The position numbers and the translations under genes are program-made. A DNA stretch of 36,082 nucleotides, taken from Desulfovibrio oxyclinae DSM 11498 (lineage in GTDB: Bacteria; Desulfobacterota; Desulfovibrionia; Desulfovibrionales; Desulfovibrionaceae). Below are positions 1-8,091 of this stretch, piece by piece. Positions within the stretch are counted from its first letter, which is position 1. Each line of letters opens with the position of its first letter. Under the pieces are notes generated by a model. The model saw nothing but the letters and a program-made list of their open reading frames with translations, made no database searches and was not told the origin of the DNA. The stretch lies in NCBI RefSeq assembly GCF_000375485.1, contig NZ_AQXE01000002.1, forward strand, positions 192-36,273, given 5' to 3'.

Positions 1-1251
1 AAGGTGAAGGAGGCTCCCTTTGACGCTGTTCTGATGGACGTCAGAATGGCAAGAATCGGTGGCATTGAAGCCCTGAGCCAGATCAAGGAATATAACCCGG
101 CCATTCCGGTTGTGATCATGACCGCATACTCTTCCGTTGATACGGCTGTGGAGGCGATGAAGTTGGGGGCGTATGACTACCTGACCAAGCCCTTGAACTT
201 TGATGAACTCAATATGACTTTGGAGCGTTCTCTGGACCACATGACGCTCATCAAGGAAAACCAGTCCCTCAAAGAGAGAATATCGGAAGACTCAAGCCTG
301 ACGGACATTATCGGCAACAGCAAGCCCATGAACGAGCTTATCAGTATGGTTAAGACTGTCGCATCGACTGAGGCCACGATCTTGATCTCCGGCGAGAGTG
401 GCACCGGGAAGGAACTGTTTGCCAAAGCGATCCACGCAAACAGCAACCGGAAGAAGGCATCGCTTGTGACTGTCAATTGCGCTGCCCTGACTGACACTCT
501 CTTAGAATCAGAACTCTTCGGCCATGAAAAAGGTGCGTTCACTGGAGCAGACAAGAAAAGGGATGGCCGTTTCATGCAAGCCAACGGTGGTTCCATATTC
601 TTGGATGAGGTTGGTGAAATACCGATGCCAATGCAGGCAAAGTTGCTCCGGGCAATTCAAGAGCGAGAAATCCAACGAGTCGGCAGTGACAAAGTCTTGA
701 AGGTTGATGTCCGAATCATCGCAGCAACCAACAGAGACCTCTTGGTTGAAGTCGAAAAAGGGAATTTCCGAGAAGACCTGTATTACAGGCTGAACGTGGT
801 GAACCTCTGGATTCCGTCTTTGAAGGAGCGTGGAGAGGATACACCACTGTTGGCTACATTTTTCTTGAAGCGTTTCTCCGAGTTCAACAGAAAGCAGTTG
901 AAGGGATTTACCCCCATGGCAATGGATGTGCTCGTGAAATATGATTGGCCCGGAAATGTCCGTGAACTGGAAAACGCAGTGGAAAGAGCAGTCATTCTTT
1001 CCGCTGGTGAATACGTGTCTGAAAAGGATTTGCCTTCAGCACTTACGCAGCATTTCGAAAATGTTAGTGGCTCCAATGGAGGCCAGCATCACGTAGGCGG
1101 CAAGTCGCTGCAAGAGATCGAAAAGGTTGCCATCGAAGAAACGCTGACACAGACGGAAGGCAATAAAAGCGAGGCGGCAAAGCTGCTGGGCATCACGCGC
1201 ACGACGTTGGACAATAAGATCAAGAAGTATGAAATATTTATTAAGAAATAA
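1..1251 (+). CDS. Sigma-54-dependent response regulator, NtrC/ZraR type (N-terminus cut by window edge)
   Basis: The reading frame is open to the first base, so the start of the receiver domain is missing. What remains is receiver strand 3 with the phosphoacceptor Asp (LMDVRMA), the conserved Thr (MTAYSS) and Lys (LTKPL), then an AAA+ sigma-54 activation domain with Walker A GESGTGKE, an intact GAFTGA loop, Walker B (FLDEVGEI) and the R-finger region, and a C-terminal Fis-type helix-turn-helix (KSEAAKLLGITRTTL). It would activate sigma-54 promoters when phosphorylated. The closest family I recognise is ZraR/HydG, a metal-stress regulator in enterobacteria, but the signal cannot be read from this fragment. 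It lies on the cargo side of the Tn7-like element, and any partner kinase would be upstream of the window. Confidence 0.93.
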   Translation, partial: KVKEAPFDAVLMDVRMARIGGIEALSQIKEYNPAIPVVIMTAYSSVDTAVEAMKLGAYDYLTKPLNFDELNMTLERSLDHMTLIKENQSLKERISEDSSLTDIIGNSKPMNELISMVKTVASTEATILISGESGTGKELFAKAIHANSNRKKASLVTVNCAALTDTLLESELFGHEKGAFTGADKKRDGRFMQANGGSIFLDEVGEIPMPMQAKLLRAIQEREIQRVGSDKVLKVDVRIIAATNRDLLVEVEKGNFREDLYYRLNVVNLWIPSLKERGEDTPLLATFFLKRFSEFNRKQLKGFTPMAMDVLVKYDWPGNVRELENAVERAVILSAGEYVSEKDLPSALTQHFENVSGSNGGQHHVGGKSLQEIEKVAIEETLTQTEGNKSEAAKLLGITRTTLDNKIKKYEIFIKK

Positions 1252-1334
1252 CGATCGCGTTTTTTTACTGTCTCGCAATTAGAAATTATTATTACAACAG
1301 TCAGACATTTAAGAGGAGGGGGAACCACTTGGGG

Positions 1335-1357
1335 CGCTTTCTAAGCGTGCGTTTTTT
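1335..1357 (+). terminator. Weak candidate intrinsic terminator after the sigma-54 regulator
   Basis: A 5-bp stem (CGCTT / AAGCG) with a 3-nt loop is followed by TGCG and then six T residues. It lies 84 nt after the stop codon of the upstream regulator gene. The stem is short and the T-run does not directly abut it, so this is tentative. The rest of 1252-1366 shows nothing I can name. Confidence 0.3.
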
Positions 1358-1378
1358 CCCTTTCTATGGAGTGTCCCC

Positions 1379-1630
1379 TACACCGAAGAACAAATCGCCT
1401 TTGCCCTGCGCCAGGCCGAGCATGGGACTCCCGTGAAGGAAGTGATCCGTAAAATGGGGATCAGCGAGCAGACCTTCTATCGCTGGAAAAAGAAGTATGG
1501 CGGCCTTGGCACCAGCGAGCTTCGCCGTCTGAAGATGCTCGAAGAAGAAAACCGCAAGCTCAAGCAGATGGTAGCGGATCTGAGTCTCGACAAAGTCATG
1601 CTTCAGGATGTGCTGTCAAAAAAGCTCTGA
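1379..1630 (+). pseudogene. IS3-family OrfA, 5'-truncated (no start codon for the full helix-turn-helix)
   Basis: The frame reads YTEEQIAFALRQAEHG from 1379, the familiar start of IS3 OrfA minus its first few residues. It continues through a helix-turn-helix (VKEVIRKMGISEQTFYRW) and a leucine-rich coiled coil (LKMLEEENRKLKQMV). Upstream, the frame is open back to 1313 but holds no ATG, GTG or TTG. The first available ATG is 1433, which would lose the first helix of the DNA-binding domain. The sequence just before 1379 resembles the terminal inverted repeat, so a small deletion appears to have joined the IS tip directly to codon 5-6 of orfA. The stop codon is at 1628-1630, just after the slippage site. 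Expression would need a fusion to an upstream start or the internal ATG. Confidence 0.75.
1618..1624 (+). promoter_or_regulatory. A6G programmed -1 frameshift site joining OrfA to OrfB
   Basis: AAAAAAG occurs two codons before the OrfA stop. Slipping back one base continues as KKALRPDRRRELVDDL straight into the OrfB frame, which matches the usual OrfAB junction of IS3 transposases. The site itself is visible in the sequence; its function is inferred from the family. Confidence 0.8.
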
Positions 1631-1650
1631 GGCCTGATCGCCGTCGGGAG

Positions 1651-2505
1651 TTGGTGGACGACCTTCGGGGCGACTACGACGTGAGCATCCGTCGGGCATG
1701 CCGTATCGCGCTCATCTCCCGTTCGCTGTATGCCTACCGACGCAAGACCGACGATCAGGCCGAGCTCCGTATGAGAATCTGTGAGATCGCCGCAACCCGA
1801 GTTCGCTATGGTTACCGACGCATTCACGTATTGCTCTGCCGAGAGGGCTGGGAAATCAACCATAAGCGCGTATATCGCCTCTACAAAGAGGAGGGACTGT
1901 TGCTCCGCAGCAAAAGACCAAAGCGTATCGTAAGCGCTGTGCACCGTGAAAAAACAGAAAGCGCAACGCGGCCCGATGAAGTGTGGTCTATGGACTTCAT
2001 GAGCGACGCTCTTTTTGACGGCCGCAGGTTCAAGCTGATGACGGTGGTCGACAACTATACGCGGGAAAGTCTGGCCATTGAAGCCGACCAGGGTATTACG
2101 GGTGAGCAGGTGACCGAGGTGCTGGCAAAGATAGCCATTGATCGGTCATTGCCAGCACGTATCAAGTGCGACAATGGACCGGAGTTCACGTCAAAGGCCT
2201 TGGACAAATGGGCCTATGAACACCACGTTGAACTGGACTTTTCCAGGCCGGGAAAACCTACAGACAACGGATATATTGAATCTTTCAACGGTCGTTTCAG
2301 AGACGAATGTCTCAATGTGAACTGGTTCTTGTCTCTAGAGGATGCCCAGCGTAAGGTCGAGGCGTGGCGGCAAGACTACAATGCGAGTCGTCCTCACTCG
2401 TCTCTGGGCAACCTGACGCCCATTGAATTTGCCATCCATTCCGGGCAATTGCCCGGAATGGATGGGCTGGAAAGACGCCGGGAACTCACACAAGCCCGGG
2501 CCTAA
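1651..2505 (+). CDS. IS3-family transposase OrfB (DDE integrase domain)
   Basis: The start given is a TTG; in practice the product is probably the OrfAB fusion made by -1 frameshifting at 1618-1624, since this frame is open back through the slippage site. An HTH_21-like N-terminal part (RACRIALISRSLYAYRR, then TRVRYGYRRIHVLL) precedes an rve-type RNase H fold. The catalytic triad is visible: Asp in VWSMDFMSD, Asp in IKCDNGPEF, and Glu in GYIESFNGRFRDECL. The end of the family domain (HSSLGNLTPIEFA) is intact. After it comes an unusual tail encoded by a perfect 34-bp palindrome (2432-2465). The catalytic domain looks functional; mobility is doubtful because of the orfA damage. Confidence 0.92.
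   Translation: MVDDLRGDYDVSIRRACRIALISRSLYAYRRKTDDQAELRMRICEIAATRVRYGYRRIHVLLCREGWEINHKRVYRLYKEEGLLLRSKRPKRIVSAVHREKTESATRPDEVWSMDFMSDALFDGRRFKLMTVVDNYTRESLAIEADQGITGEQVTEVLAKIAIDRSLPARIKCDNGPEFTSKALDKWAYEHHVELDFSRPGKPTDNGYIESFNGRFRDECLNVNWFLSLEDAQRKVEAWRQDYNASRPHSSLGNLTPIEFAIHSGQLPGMDGLERRRELTQARA
2432..2465. repeat. Perfect 34-bp palindrome inside the 3' end of orfB
   Basis: Bases 2432-2465 are identical to their own reverse complement, centred between 2448 and 2449 on GGGCAATTGCCC, with no loop and no mismatch. It lies in coding sequence just after the last conserved OrfB residues. Because it is self-complementary, both strands encode the same peptide core (HSGQLPGMD). No T-run follows, so it is not a typical intrinsic terminator. 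Confidence 0.95.
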
Positions 2506-2599
2506 AACGGGGGCATCTCCAACCGGTCGGAAATCTCTACACTTAACTGGCCCTAAGATGGGGGACTTTACATGGGCTCTTATACCACTTTCAATACCT

Positions 2600-4024
2600 T
2601 TATAAGTTCCGTGCGCCCAAACGTGAGTTGTGATAACCAAATCTTTGCATCAAATCATTGAATGTCGAGTCCTTCATGCGCAAAAAGGATTTATATGTAA
2701 TATCTTTATCTCGTTGAATCTTCGTTAAATTAAATTTCAATACGATAAATTTGTCAGCAAATTTAGCCGGCGGGACAAGGAAAAGCTTTTGCCCACCATG
2801 CTTATTGTCCGAATGTTTCTTTCTCGCGCGATTTATTGTATCGCCCATATACATTGACCCTGCTAAGCATATTTCTCCTTCGGCTTTGCAATTCGCTACA
2901 TCGCACGGAGGGGTAATGTTGATTAACAACTTGTTCGTGCCACCCTTTCGATAGATAGTTCCTGACAAGCCTTCTCCGTCCTTACCCTCAAGAACTTCAA
3001 ATATTTCAATGAAGTTCAAACGAGCGACAATGTCATCGTACGCTTCAATGTTTTCATGAGTTTTGGCGGATATTTTTTCTATTTTTTTCCCGATGTCTTT
3101 GAGAGAGCGCTTCTGTAGGCCATGTCCATTAGCTTTAAAAGTTTTCTCCATTAGCTTTTTCATGCCTAGGACAGAAAGTTTTCTGGTGTTGAAAACTTTC
3201 TGAACACTGTCAATGCTATCATCATAAATGCTCTCAGGAGCTCCAGTGCTAAACCGACTATTCATTTTATCAAACAAGATGTGAGAAATATAACAAAACG
3301 AAAACTTGGAGAGCACTTTTTCAAACTCATCACCAGGCTTACTGGGAAATCCAAAATGTTTATATGTTGCGTGTTTTACAACATCTAAAAAATTATCTTC
3401 TACACTATTGCCAACTTTATCTGTTAAGACTTCAGCACAGTCCCGTATATAATTGTATGACTCTGCCGTTGAGTCTAAAACCCCTGCCTGCCATGCAGAA
3501 AAAAAGGACGCTAATTTAGAATCGCTTAGCTTATTTTTTAACTCGGCAGTGAGCGTTCTAAAGAGATCCGACTTAGTTAAAAAACTAGGCTTATCTAAAC
3601 TAGTGACAAAAAGCGGCTTGGGCTTTTCAAACCCTTTGCCGTCAAAAGCCTTGTTTATATAAAACAAGGCATCTTGGCCCTCGTCTGTGGGTACACCTTC
3701 CTCTCGAGACCATACGACAACACCATACGGGCCGCATTCTGGGGAGAGCCATTCGTTTAGTGCGCCAACCACAAAACTAACTTGATTTTTAAATGAATGC
3801 CCATGTCCCAAATCAATATCTAAAAAAACCAAGCCAAAGTTACTCAATGTGTTTTCTGGAAAAGAATCAATAACATTTTCAGCATCCTCTGCCGGGTTTG
3901 GGTTCACATATATCGTAGCAATCCCATTTGCGGATAACTGATAGTTCAAGTCTTTTACTTGTTCCCATTCATCATCGATGATTATTGCGGACTTAACCCA
4001 GTCGAGTCGTTCAATCTTTTCCAT
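2600..4024 (-). CDS. Atypical receiver-domain protein, putative output partner of a conflict-type two-component system
   Basis: 474 residues. The N-terminal about 130 residues look like a divergent receiver domain: hydrophobic strand 1 ending in an acidic pair (AIIIDDEW, D17/D18) and strand 3 ending in a candidate phosphoacceptor (LVFLDIDLG, D69). The equivalent of strand 4 carries VVVWSRE. The middle is helical and unrecognised. The C-terminal part holds INITPPCDVANC (C374, D375, C379) followed by a basic segment, which I cannot assign; there is no DNA-binding domain I recognise. The gene starts 24 nt after the stop of the 743-residue ATPase gene and has GGAG six bases before its ATG, so the two are very likely co-transcribed. 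Base composition is AT-rich, unlike the chromosome to the right. Function as an anti-phage or conflict effector/adaptor is inference; the receiver call is moderately sure. Confidence 0.7.
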   Translation of the reverse strand: MEKIERLDWVKSAIIIDDEWEQVKDLNYQLSANGIATIYVNPNPAEDAENVIDSFPENTLSNFGLVFLDIDLGHGHSFKNQVSFVVGALNEWLSPECGPYGVVVWSREEGVPTDEGQDALFYINKAFDGKGFEKPKPLFVTSLDKPSFLTKSDLFRTLTAELKNKLSDSKLASFFSAWQAGVLDSTAESYNYIRDCAEVLTDKVGNSVEDNFLDVVKHATYKHFGFPSKPGDEFEKVLSKFSFCYISHILFDKMNSRFSTGAPESIYDDSIDSVQKVFNTRKLSVLGMKKLMEKTFKANGHGLQKRSLKDIGKKIEKISAKTHENIEAYDDIVARLNFIEIFEVLEGKDGEGLSGTIYRKGGTNKLLINITPPCDVANCKAEGEICLAGSMYMGDTINRARKKHSDNKHGGQKLFLVPPAKFADKFIVLKFNLTKIQRDKDITYKSFLRMKDSTFNDLMQRFGYHNSRLGARNL

Positions 4025-4048
4025 CAGTAACTCCAGAATACTTCTCTA

Positions 4049-6280
4049 TTACTTACTCTTGAAATTTAACGATACAATTGCGCCTTTTGCAAAAGCCAAG
4101 TCATTATCAATATGATTTGACACAGTTTCAAAATCGGGGAAAGTTATCTTGCCACCCATCCCTGTCATTAGCTCATCAGCAATATACAGCCCTAGCCCTG
4201 ACCCTATTGCCATTGGCTTGGTAGATACGAATGGTTTGATCAAATAATGTGGGTCATCTGGAAAGCCTGGCCCGTTGTCGGCAATAATCATGCTTATGTA
4301 ACCGGTTTCCAAAGAATCGGTTACAGCTACAACTATCCTCTTTCCAAAATCCTTGGTATTGTTAAGCCAATAAATTGAGTTATCAAAGACGTTTAATATA
4401 ATATTGGTGGCATGAGTTAACGATGCTTTGCATTTGAAGTCTGATTGCTCAAACTCTTTCATCAAATCTATCGAATGGTTTTTAATTCGCATCCGCAAAA
4501 AACGGTAGGCATTTGCAAATAGCTTAGATGTTTCTGTTTTCTTTATTTCCGATGGCTTAACTAAAAATGAAAACTTTTTTAAAGTCTCATCAAGCTGCCT
4601 CACTGCCTTTCTTGCTTTGTCAAAATCTTCTCCAGAATCAAAGATGGCATTGATTTCTTTAATAACCTTCTCAAGTTCATGGATTATTGAATGACTAAGA
4701 ACCCCAATGCCTGCACTTTGATACAATCTGCCTATTATGTGCTTGTACTCTTTTTCAATTTTGTAAACAAAGGCTGTAAGCTCTTTCTTTTGACTATCAT
4801 CTTCAACATTGGCTTGAATGTATTCAGCTGCCTCGCTCAAAAGAGTCACTACGGGCTCAACGGTCTTTCCATAAAATTCAGCAAGATGTCTTTTGTCGCG
4901 ATTCCTTCGTTCTAAAAACACGTATGTGATGGCCCACTGTAGAGCCTGAACAAACTTTTTATATGCGACATTCTCGATAAAACCTTCTCGGTTAGTCTTT
5001 TCAATTAGATCCAAACTTGACTTTCTATCCAAAAAAACAAAGCCTAGTGTGTGCTCATTCCTAAGTTTTTCTCCGATACTGCCCACAGCAGTCAATCCAA
5101 GCCAATCGTTGCCCTTTTCTCCATAATCGTATACCCTGATACCATCACGATATACCCTGACTCCGCAATTCTCCTGCAAGTAATCCTTAACTGCTCCTCG
5201 AGCATCAAGATGTTTTGTGATTGATGTTGTTTGTTCAAAGACATAAATCTTCACATAAATTTGACCTATCTCAACGTCAGCGAGATCAACGTCCACAAAT
5301 TTCTTGCTTTTTAGTAGCGGATTGCGAGCGTCCTCTTCATCTTCTTTTTCTTTCAGACGTTGAAGATTGCGTTCGATTGGCGTCAGTTCATCAAAACTAA
5401 CTTTTCTGGGTGGAAAGTTTTCAGAAATTGACGGCCAAGGATTAAAGTTATATTCGAAATCTGTAATTCTATCTCCTTCCAATAATATATCACACTCATA
5501 AAGGGCTGACTGCTTAATATCATCGAAGCTTTTTAACCCTGCGAAAATGGTATCATTCCCTTCGCTTGCCACAGATACTTTAAATTCATCGCTTGTTGAT
5601 TGGATTGCTTTAGAGTGAGCCAAAAAATTATTAGCCCTAGGGCTTGAGAGAAGACGGCAATCCTCTTCGGAAAAGCTCATATTTAACGCTGTAATTGCTC
5701 TGAATATGCTCCTGAGCTTACCTCTAGTCCACCCAGCCTTCTTTCGAAGATTTTCAATTCGAATAGTGACTCCACTATTTCTTTCAAAATTTCCCTTGTA
5801 AGGCTTGATTGGAAAATTAAAATCTTCCAGCTTTTTGGCCGTACTCAGGTTTGACCAATCAATCTCCAACTTAATGGCCTCAGATGATTTCGTTTTAGTT
5901 ATCAGCGTAACTTTTTCACCAAGTTTATGAACTCCCAAACGCCCGATTCCTTTTTCTCCTAATGGCAATCGAGTGGCTTTGTCTGGGCAAGATTTGTATT
6001 CATCTATTATTTTTTGTTTATTATCCGTACCAACTGTTAGCCAGTGGTTGACAATGTCATCAGAAGTCATCCCTGTACCATTGTCTTGAATGTCAATACG
6101 AATTGGCAGGAACTCTTTCTTTTTATTGGGGTCAAAATAAAACGTCACTTTACACTTCGTCGCAAATGCGTCGTAAGCATTCTTAACTAATTCAGTAAGA
6201 GCTATGGCCTCATTTCGGATGAGTTCATCACCAAAATGAGCCAAAACTCTTGGTGTGAAGCTAAATGATTTTGTTGTCAT
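4049..6280 (-). CDS. Double-GHKL ATPase/histidine-kinase-like sensor of a putative conflict system
   Basis: 743 residues with two separate GHKL ATP-binding folds. The N-terminal one (about 1-200) is Hsp90/MutL-like: N-box TELVKNAYDA (E30, N34, D37), DNGTGM (66-71) and GEKGIGRLGVHKLG (about 108-121). A long middle region (about 200-500) is unassigned. A histidine-kinase-like helical segment follows (HSIIHELEKV, about 527-536), then a second ATPase: N-box with FDNSIYW (about 630), ADNGPGF (about 666) and GSGLGLYIADEL (about 691). No transmembrane segment or signal peptide is evident, so it should be cytoplasmic. Ordinary sensor kinases have one such domain; the pairing suggests ATP-driven sensing at one end and signalling at the other. 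It leads a two-gene unit with the receiver protein downstream. AAGGA lies upstream of the ATG. Specific function is unknown. Confidence 0.75.
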   Translation of the reverse strand: MTTKSFSFTPRVLAHFGDELIRNEAIALTELVKNAYDAFATKCKVTFYFDPNKKKEFLPIRIDIQDNGTGMTSDDIVNHWLTVGTDNKQKIIDEYKSCPDKATRLPLGEKGIGRLGVHKLGEKVTLITKTKSSEAIKLEIDWSNLSTAKKLEDFNFPIKPYKGNFERNSGVTIRIENLRKKAGWTRGKLRSIFRAITALNMSFSEEDCRLLSSPRANNFLAHSKAIQSTSDEFKVSVASEGNDTIFAGLKSFDDIKQSALYECDILLEGDRITDFEYNFNPWPSISENFPPRKVSFDELTPIERNLQRLKEKEDEEDARNPLLKSKKFVDVDLADVEIGQIYVKIYVFEQTTSITKHLDARGAVKDYLQENCGVRVYRDGIRVYDYGEKGNDWLGLTAVGSIGEKLRNEHTLGFVFLDRKSSLDLIEKTNREGFIENVAYKKFVQALQWAITYVFLERRNRDKRHLAEFYGKTVEPVVTLLSEAAEYIQANVEDDSQKKELTAFVYKIEKEYKHIIGRLYQSAGIGVLSHSIIHELEKVIKEINAIFDSGEDFDKARKAVRQLDETLKKFSFLVKPSEIKKTETSKLFANAYRFLRMRIKNHSIDLMKEFEQSDFKCKASLTHATNIILNVFDNSIYWLNNTKDFGKRIVVAVTDSLETGYISMIIADNGPGFPDDPHYLIKPFVSTKPMAIGSGLGLYIADELMTGMGGKITFPDFETVSNHIDNDLAFAKGAIVSLNFKSK

Positions 6281-6299
6281 CTCATTTCCTTGTAGTGCG

Positions 6300-6305
6300 A
6301 TTATA
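6300..6305 (-). promoter_or_regulatory. Candidate -10 box for the conflict-type two-gene unit
   Basis: On the minus strand, a perfect TATAAT lies 19 nt before the ATG of the double-GHKL gene, with the ribosome site AAGGA between them. The -35 region is weak (CTGAAC-like at the expected distance). The gap to tnsE (6281-6462) otherwise holds short inverted repeats (CTCAT...ATGAG near 6363-6381) and no gene that I can see. Confidence 0.45.
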
Positions 6306-6462
6306 GATTATCTCAACAAGTGTTCAGCATGTGTCGACCCTATCTGTCTCCACTTAACGACTCATTATCTCACCATGAGACTTCAACGATCACCCTCATA
6401 TGTTGTCTTAGCCGCCACAATCTTGAAAGCTTGAACTCACATACAGTACGGAAAGACTATAA

Positions 6463-8091
6463 TCAAGAGGTGAATGACCTGTTTTGACCCAATGTCAGTA
6501 AGTGAAGCCACTGATTAACTCTCGCAGCCCACCCGCCGACAGAGTCAGGTGCAAGCATACCCTTGTTACCTTCTGGCGCTTTTGGGTGGTGCACCCCCCT
6601 GTGGCCATTTTCACCGCATATAATATCAAGCTGTTTTAGGGGCCACCTGAGGGAGGATCTAACCAGTTCAATTGCAACCGTCTCAATATCATGTTTCCAG
6701 GATTTCGGATCGTTAGGGAGAAGAATCTGGGTGGACACAGAGCTTTCTGCATCTGAAGTATCTACCTCAAGCAGATGGAATGTCTTGCCTTGAACGCTCA
6801 GGGCCACGTCAGCAAGCGTCCTAGCAGAGCCATCGGCAAGAAGGTGCTTCTTGCTCTTTCCAACTTTTCGCAACTCAATGATCTCATTCGATATTAAAAA
6901 GCATCCATGCTCTTCAATCAGCATTTGAACCATTTTTGAAAAACATTTGAACTTACTAGCGTAGATTTCGCTATAATCTGTTTCGTCATCTAATATGTCC
7001 AGATCACCCCCGGGAAGCCCGTATCCTTGCACTCCCTCTTCTGTGCTGACAAACACAAGTCCGTCACCGCCATCTTCGTACGAATCACTGGCTGCCCGTT
7101 TTCTTTCTTTGGTAGTGACTTTGGACACATAGAAAGGATTCTGGAACTCCATAGACACAGCCTCAGCTTCCACCGTGATGGGCTGTATGTTGGCATTCGA
7201 TTCAGTGTCATCACAGACAGTCAATGGCGCCTCACCATCTCCGCCAACAAGTTGAGCAATAGTACCTTGTCCAGGGACGAAATGCTCAAAATTCGGGTGC
7301 CAAATGCCAATGCTTTTATGCACCTGGTTGGGAATCCTTTTTAGTTTGACGATTTCAAAGACAAAACAAGTATTGTGCTCACGGGAATACTGACCGCGGA
7401 CATGCAGTTCAACCCCTTTAAGTGGCGGAGGATCAAATTGGAAATTCCATCTACGGTAACTCTTGAAATCGATCCCATTCATTCGTTGATATCTTGTGAT
7501 ACTCTCAAAAGACTTTCGCACATCAACATCAAGCAAAATCCACGAAAGATAATTGCGAGATTTTGGTTCGTTGAGATGTGCTAAAGTGAAGCCAGATGAT
7601 TCCATCACACTGATGAGGACATTATCCTCCTCATCAATTTCTACAGAGAATTCACCCTTCAGGCATTCAGACTCAATGGCGGTTCGTGAAAGGTAGTTTC
7701 CATGGAAGAAAAGGATGCGCGCCAACTCAAACTGAGGAAGATAAATAGTGAGTCCACTACTAAGACTGAAAACAAAACAGAACTGATGAGGATTCGTTTT
7801 TTTTTCCAAACGGTTGACCGGACATTCCCCGATGGTCTTGACAGTCCAGTTTGCGGTATTGGTAATATGAAAAGAATGCTCCCATCCTCGTTTACTATCC
7901 TTCACAGCTGGGTTGATGATGCGCCCCCTAACTGCTGATGATGCATTGGAAGCACTAAACGAATCTTTGGCCTGTTTTGGGGAAAGCTTTAAATCAACCC
8001 TCCACCTATTACCACCAACTGGCCGGAAATATGGTCCTACCCCAACTATCTCAACGTCGTTGTCAATGCCATTGTGTGTGAGTATCGTCAT
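6463..8091 (-). CDS. tnsE: Tn7 transposition protein TnsE
   Basis: TnsE is the target selector that sends Tn7 to replicating DNA, especially the lagging strand of conjugal plasmids, by binding DNA and the sliding clamp. With the ATG at 8091 the product is 542 residues (E. coli Tn7 TnsE 538). Conserved blocks I recognise: LPQFELARILFF, then FDPPPLKGVELHVRGQ mid-protein, RKVGKSKKHLLADGSA and LLEVDTSDAES, and GENGHRGVHHPK near the C-terminus. The frame is open further upstream (to 8178), but the ATG at 8091 overlaps the tnsD stop as ATGA and has AGGA eight bases before it, so it is the better start. It is the last gene of the tns operon. The presence of a full-length TnsE indicates that plasmid-directed spread is possible. 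Confidence 0.93.
   Translation of the reverse strand: MTILTHNGIDNDVEIVGVGPYFRPVGGNRWRVDLKLSPKQAKDSFSASNASSAVRGRIINPAVKDSKRGWEHSFHITNTANWTVKTIGECPVNRLEKKTNPHQFCFVFSLSSGLTIYLPQFELARILFFHGNYLSRTAIESECLKGEFSVEIDEEDNVLISVMESSGFTLAHLNEPKSRNYLSWILLDVDVRKSFESITRYQRMNGIDFKSYRRWNFQFDPPPLKGVELHVRGQYSREHNTCFVFEIVKLKRIPNQVHKSIGIWHPNFEHFVPGQGTIAQLVGGDGEAPLTVCDDTESNANIQPITVEAEAVSMEFQNPFYVSKVTTKERKRAASDSYEDGGDGLVFVSTEEGVQGYGLPGGDLDILDDETDYSEIYASKFKCFSKMVQMLIEEHGCFLISNEIIELRKVGKSKKHLLADGSARTLADVALSVQGKTFHLLEVDTSDAESSVSTQILLPNDPKSWKHDIETVAIELVRSSLRWPLKQLDIICGENGHRGVHHPKAPEGNKGMLAPDSVGGWAARVNQWLHLLTLGQNRSFTS

Larger units (their letters stand above)
1367..2572 (+). mobile_element. IS3-family insertion sequence, probably damaged at its left end
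   Basis: OrfA-like and OrfB-like frames are linked by an A6G slippage site, the layout of IS3-family elements. The right end is proposed at 2572. Its reverse complement begins TGTAAAGTCCCCC, which resembles TGGAGTGTCCCCT at 1367 (10 of the first 14 positions agree), so 1367 is the candidate left end. A related motif (CTAAAACGGGGG at about 2505, CTAAGATGGGGG at about 2553) recurs in the right end and may be transposase binding subsites. No matching target duplication is seen (CTA before, TGG after). Boundaries are therefore approximate. Confidence 0.75.

Noticed and set aside
1252..1366. AT-rich stretch with TTATTATTAC considered as the left end of the Tn7-like element
   Set aside because: It does not repeat at 20-bp spacing, lacks a TGT tip preceded by AGCTA, and matches the right-end repeat only loosely.
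6281..6462. Checked for a CRISPR array or guide RNA next to tnsE/tnsD
   Set aside because: No direct repeats with spacers and no Cas genes anywhere in the window; TnsD and TnsE are full-length canonical types, so this is not a CRISPR-associated transposon.
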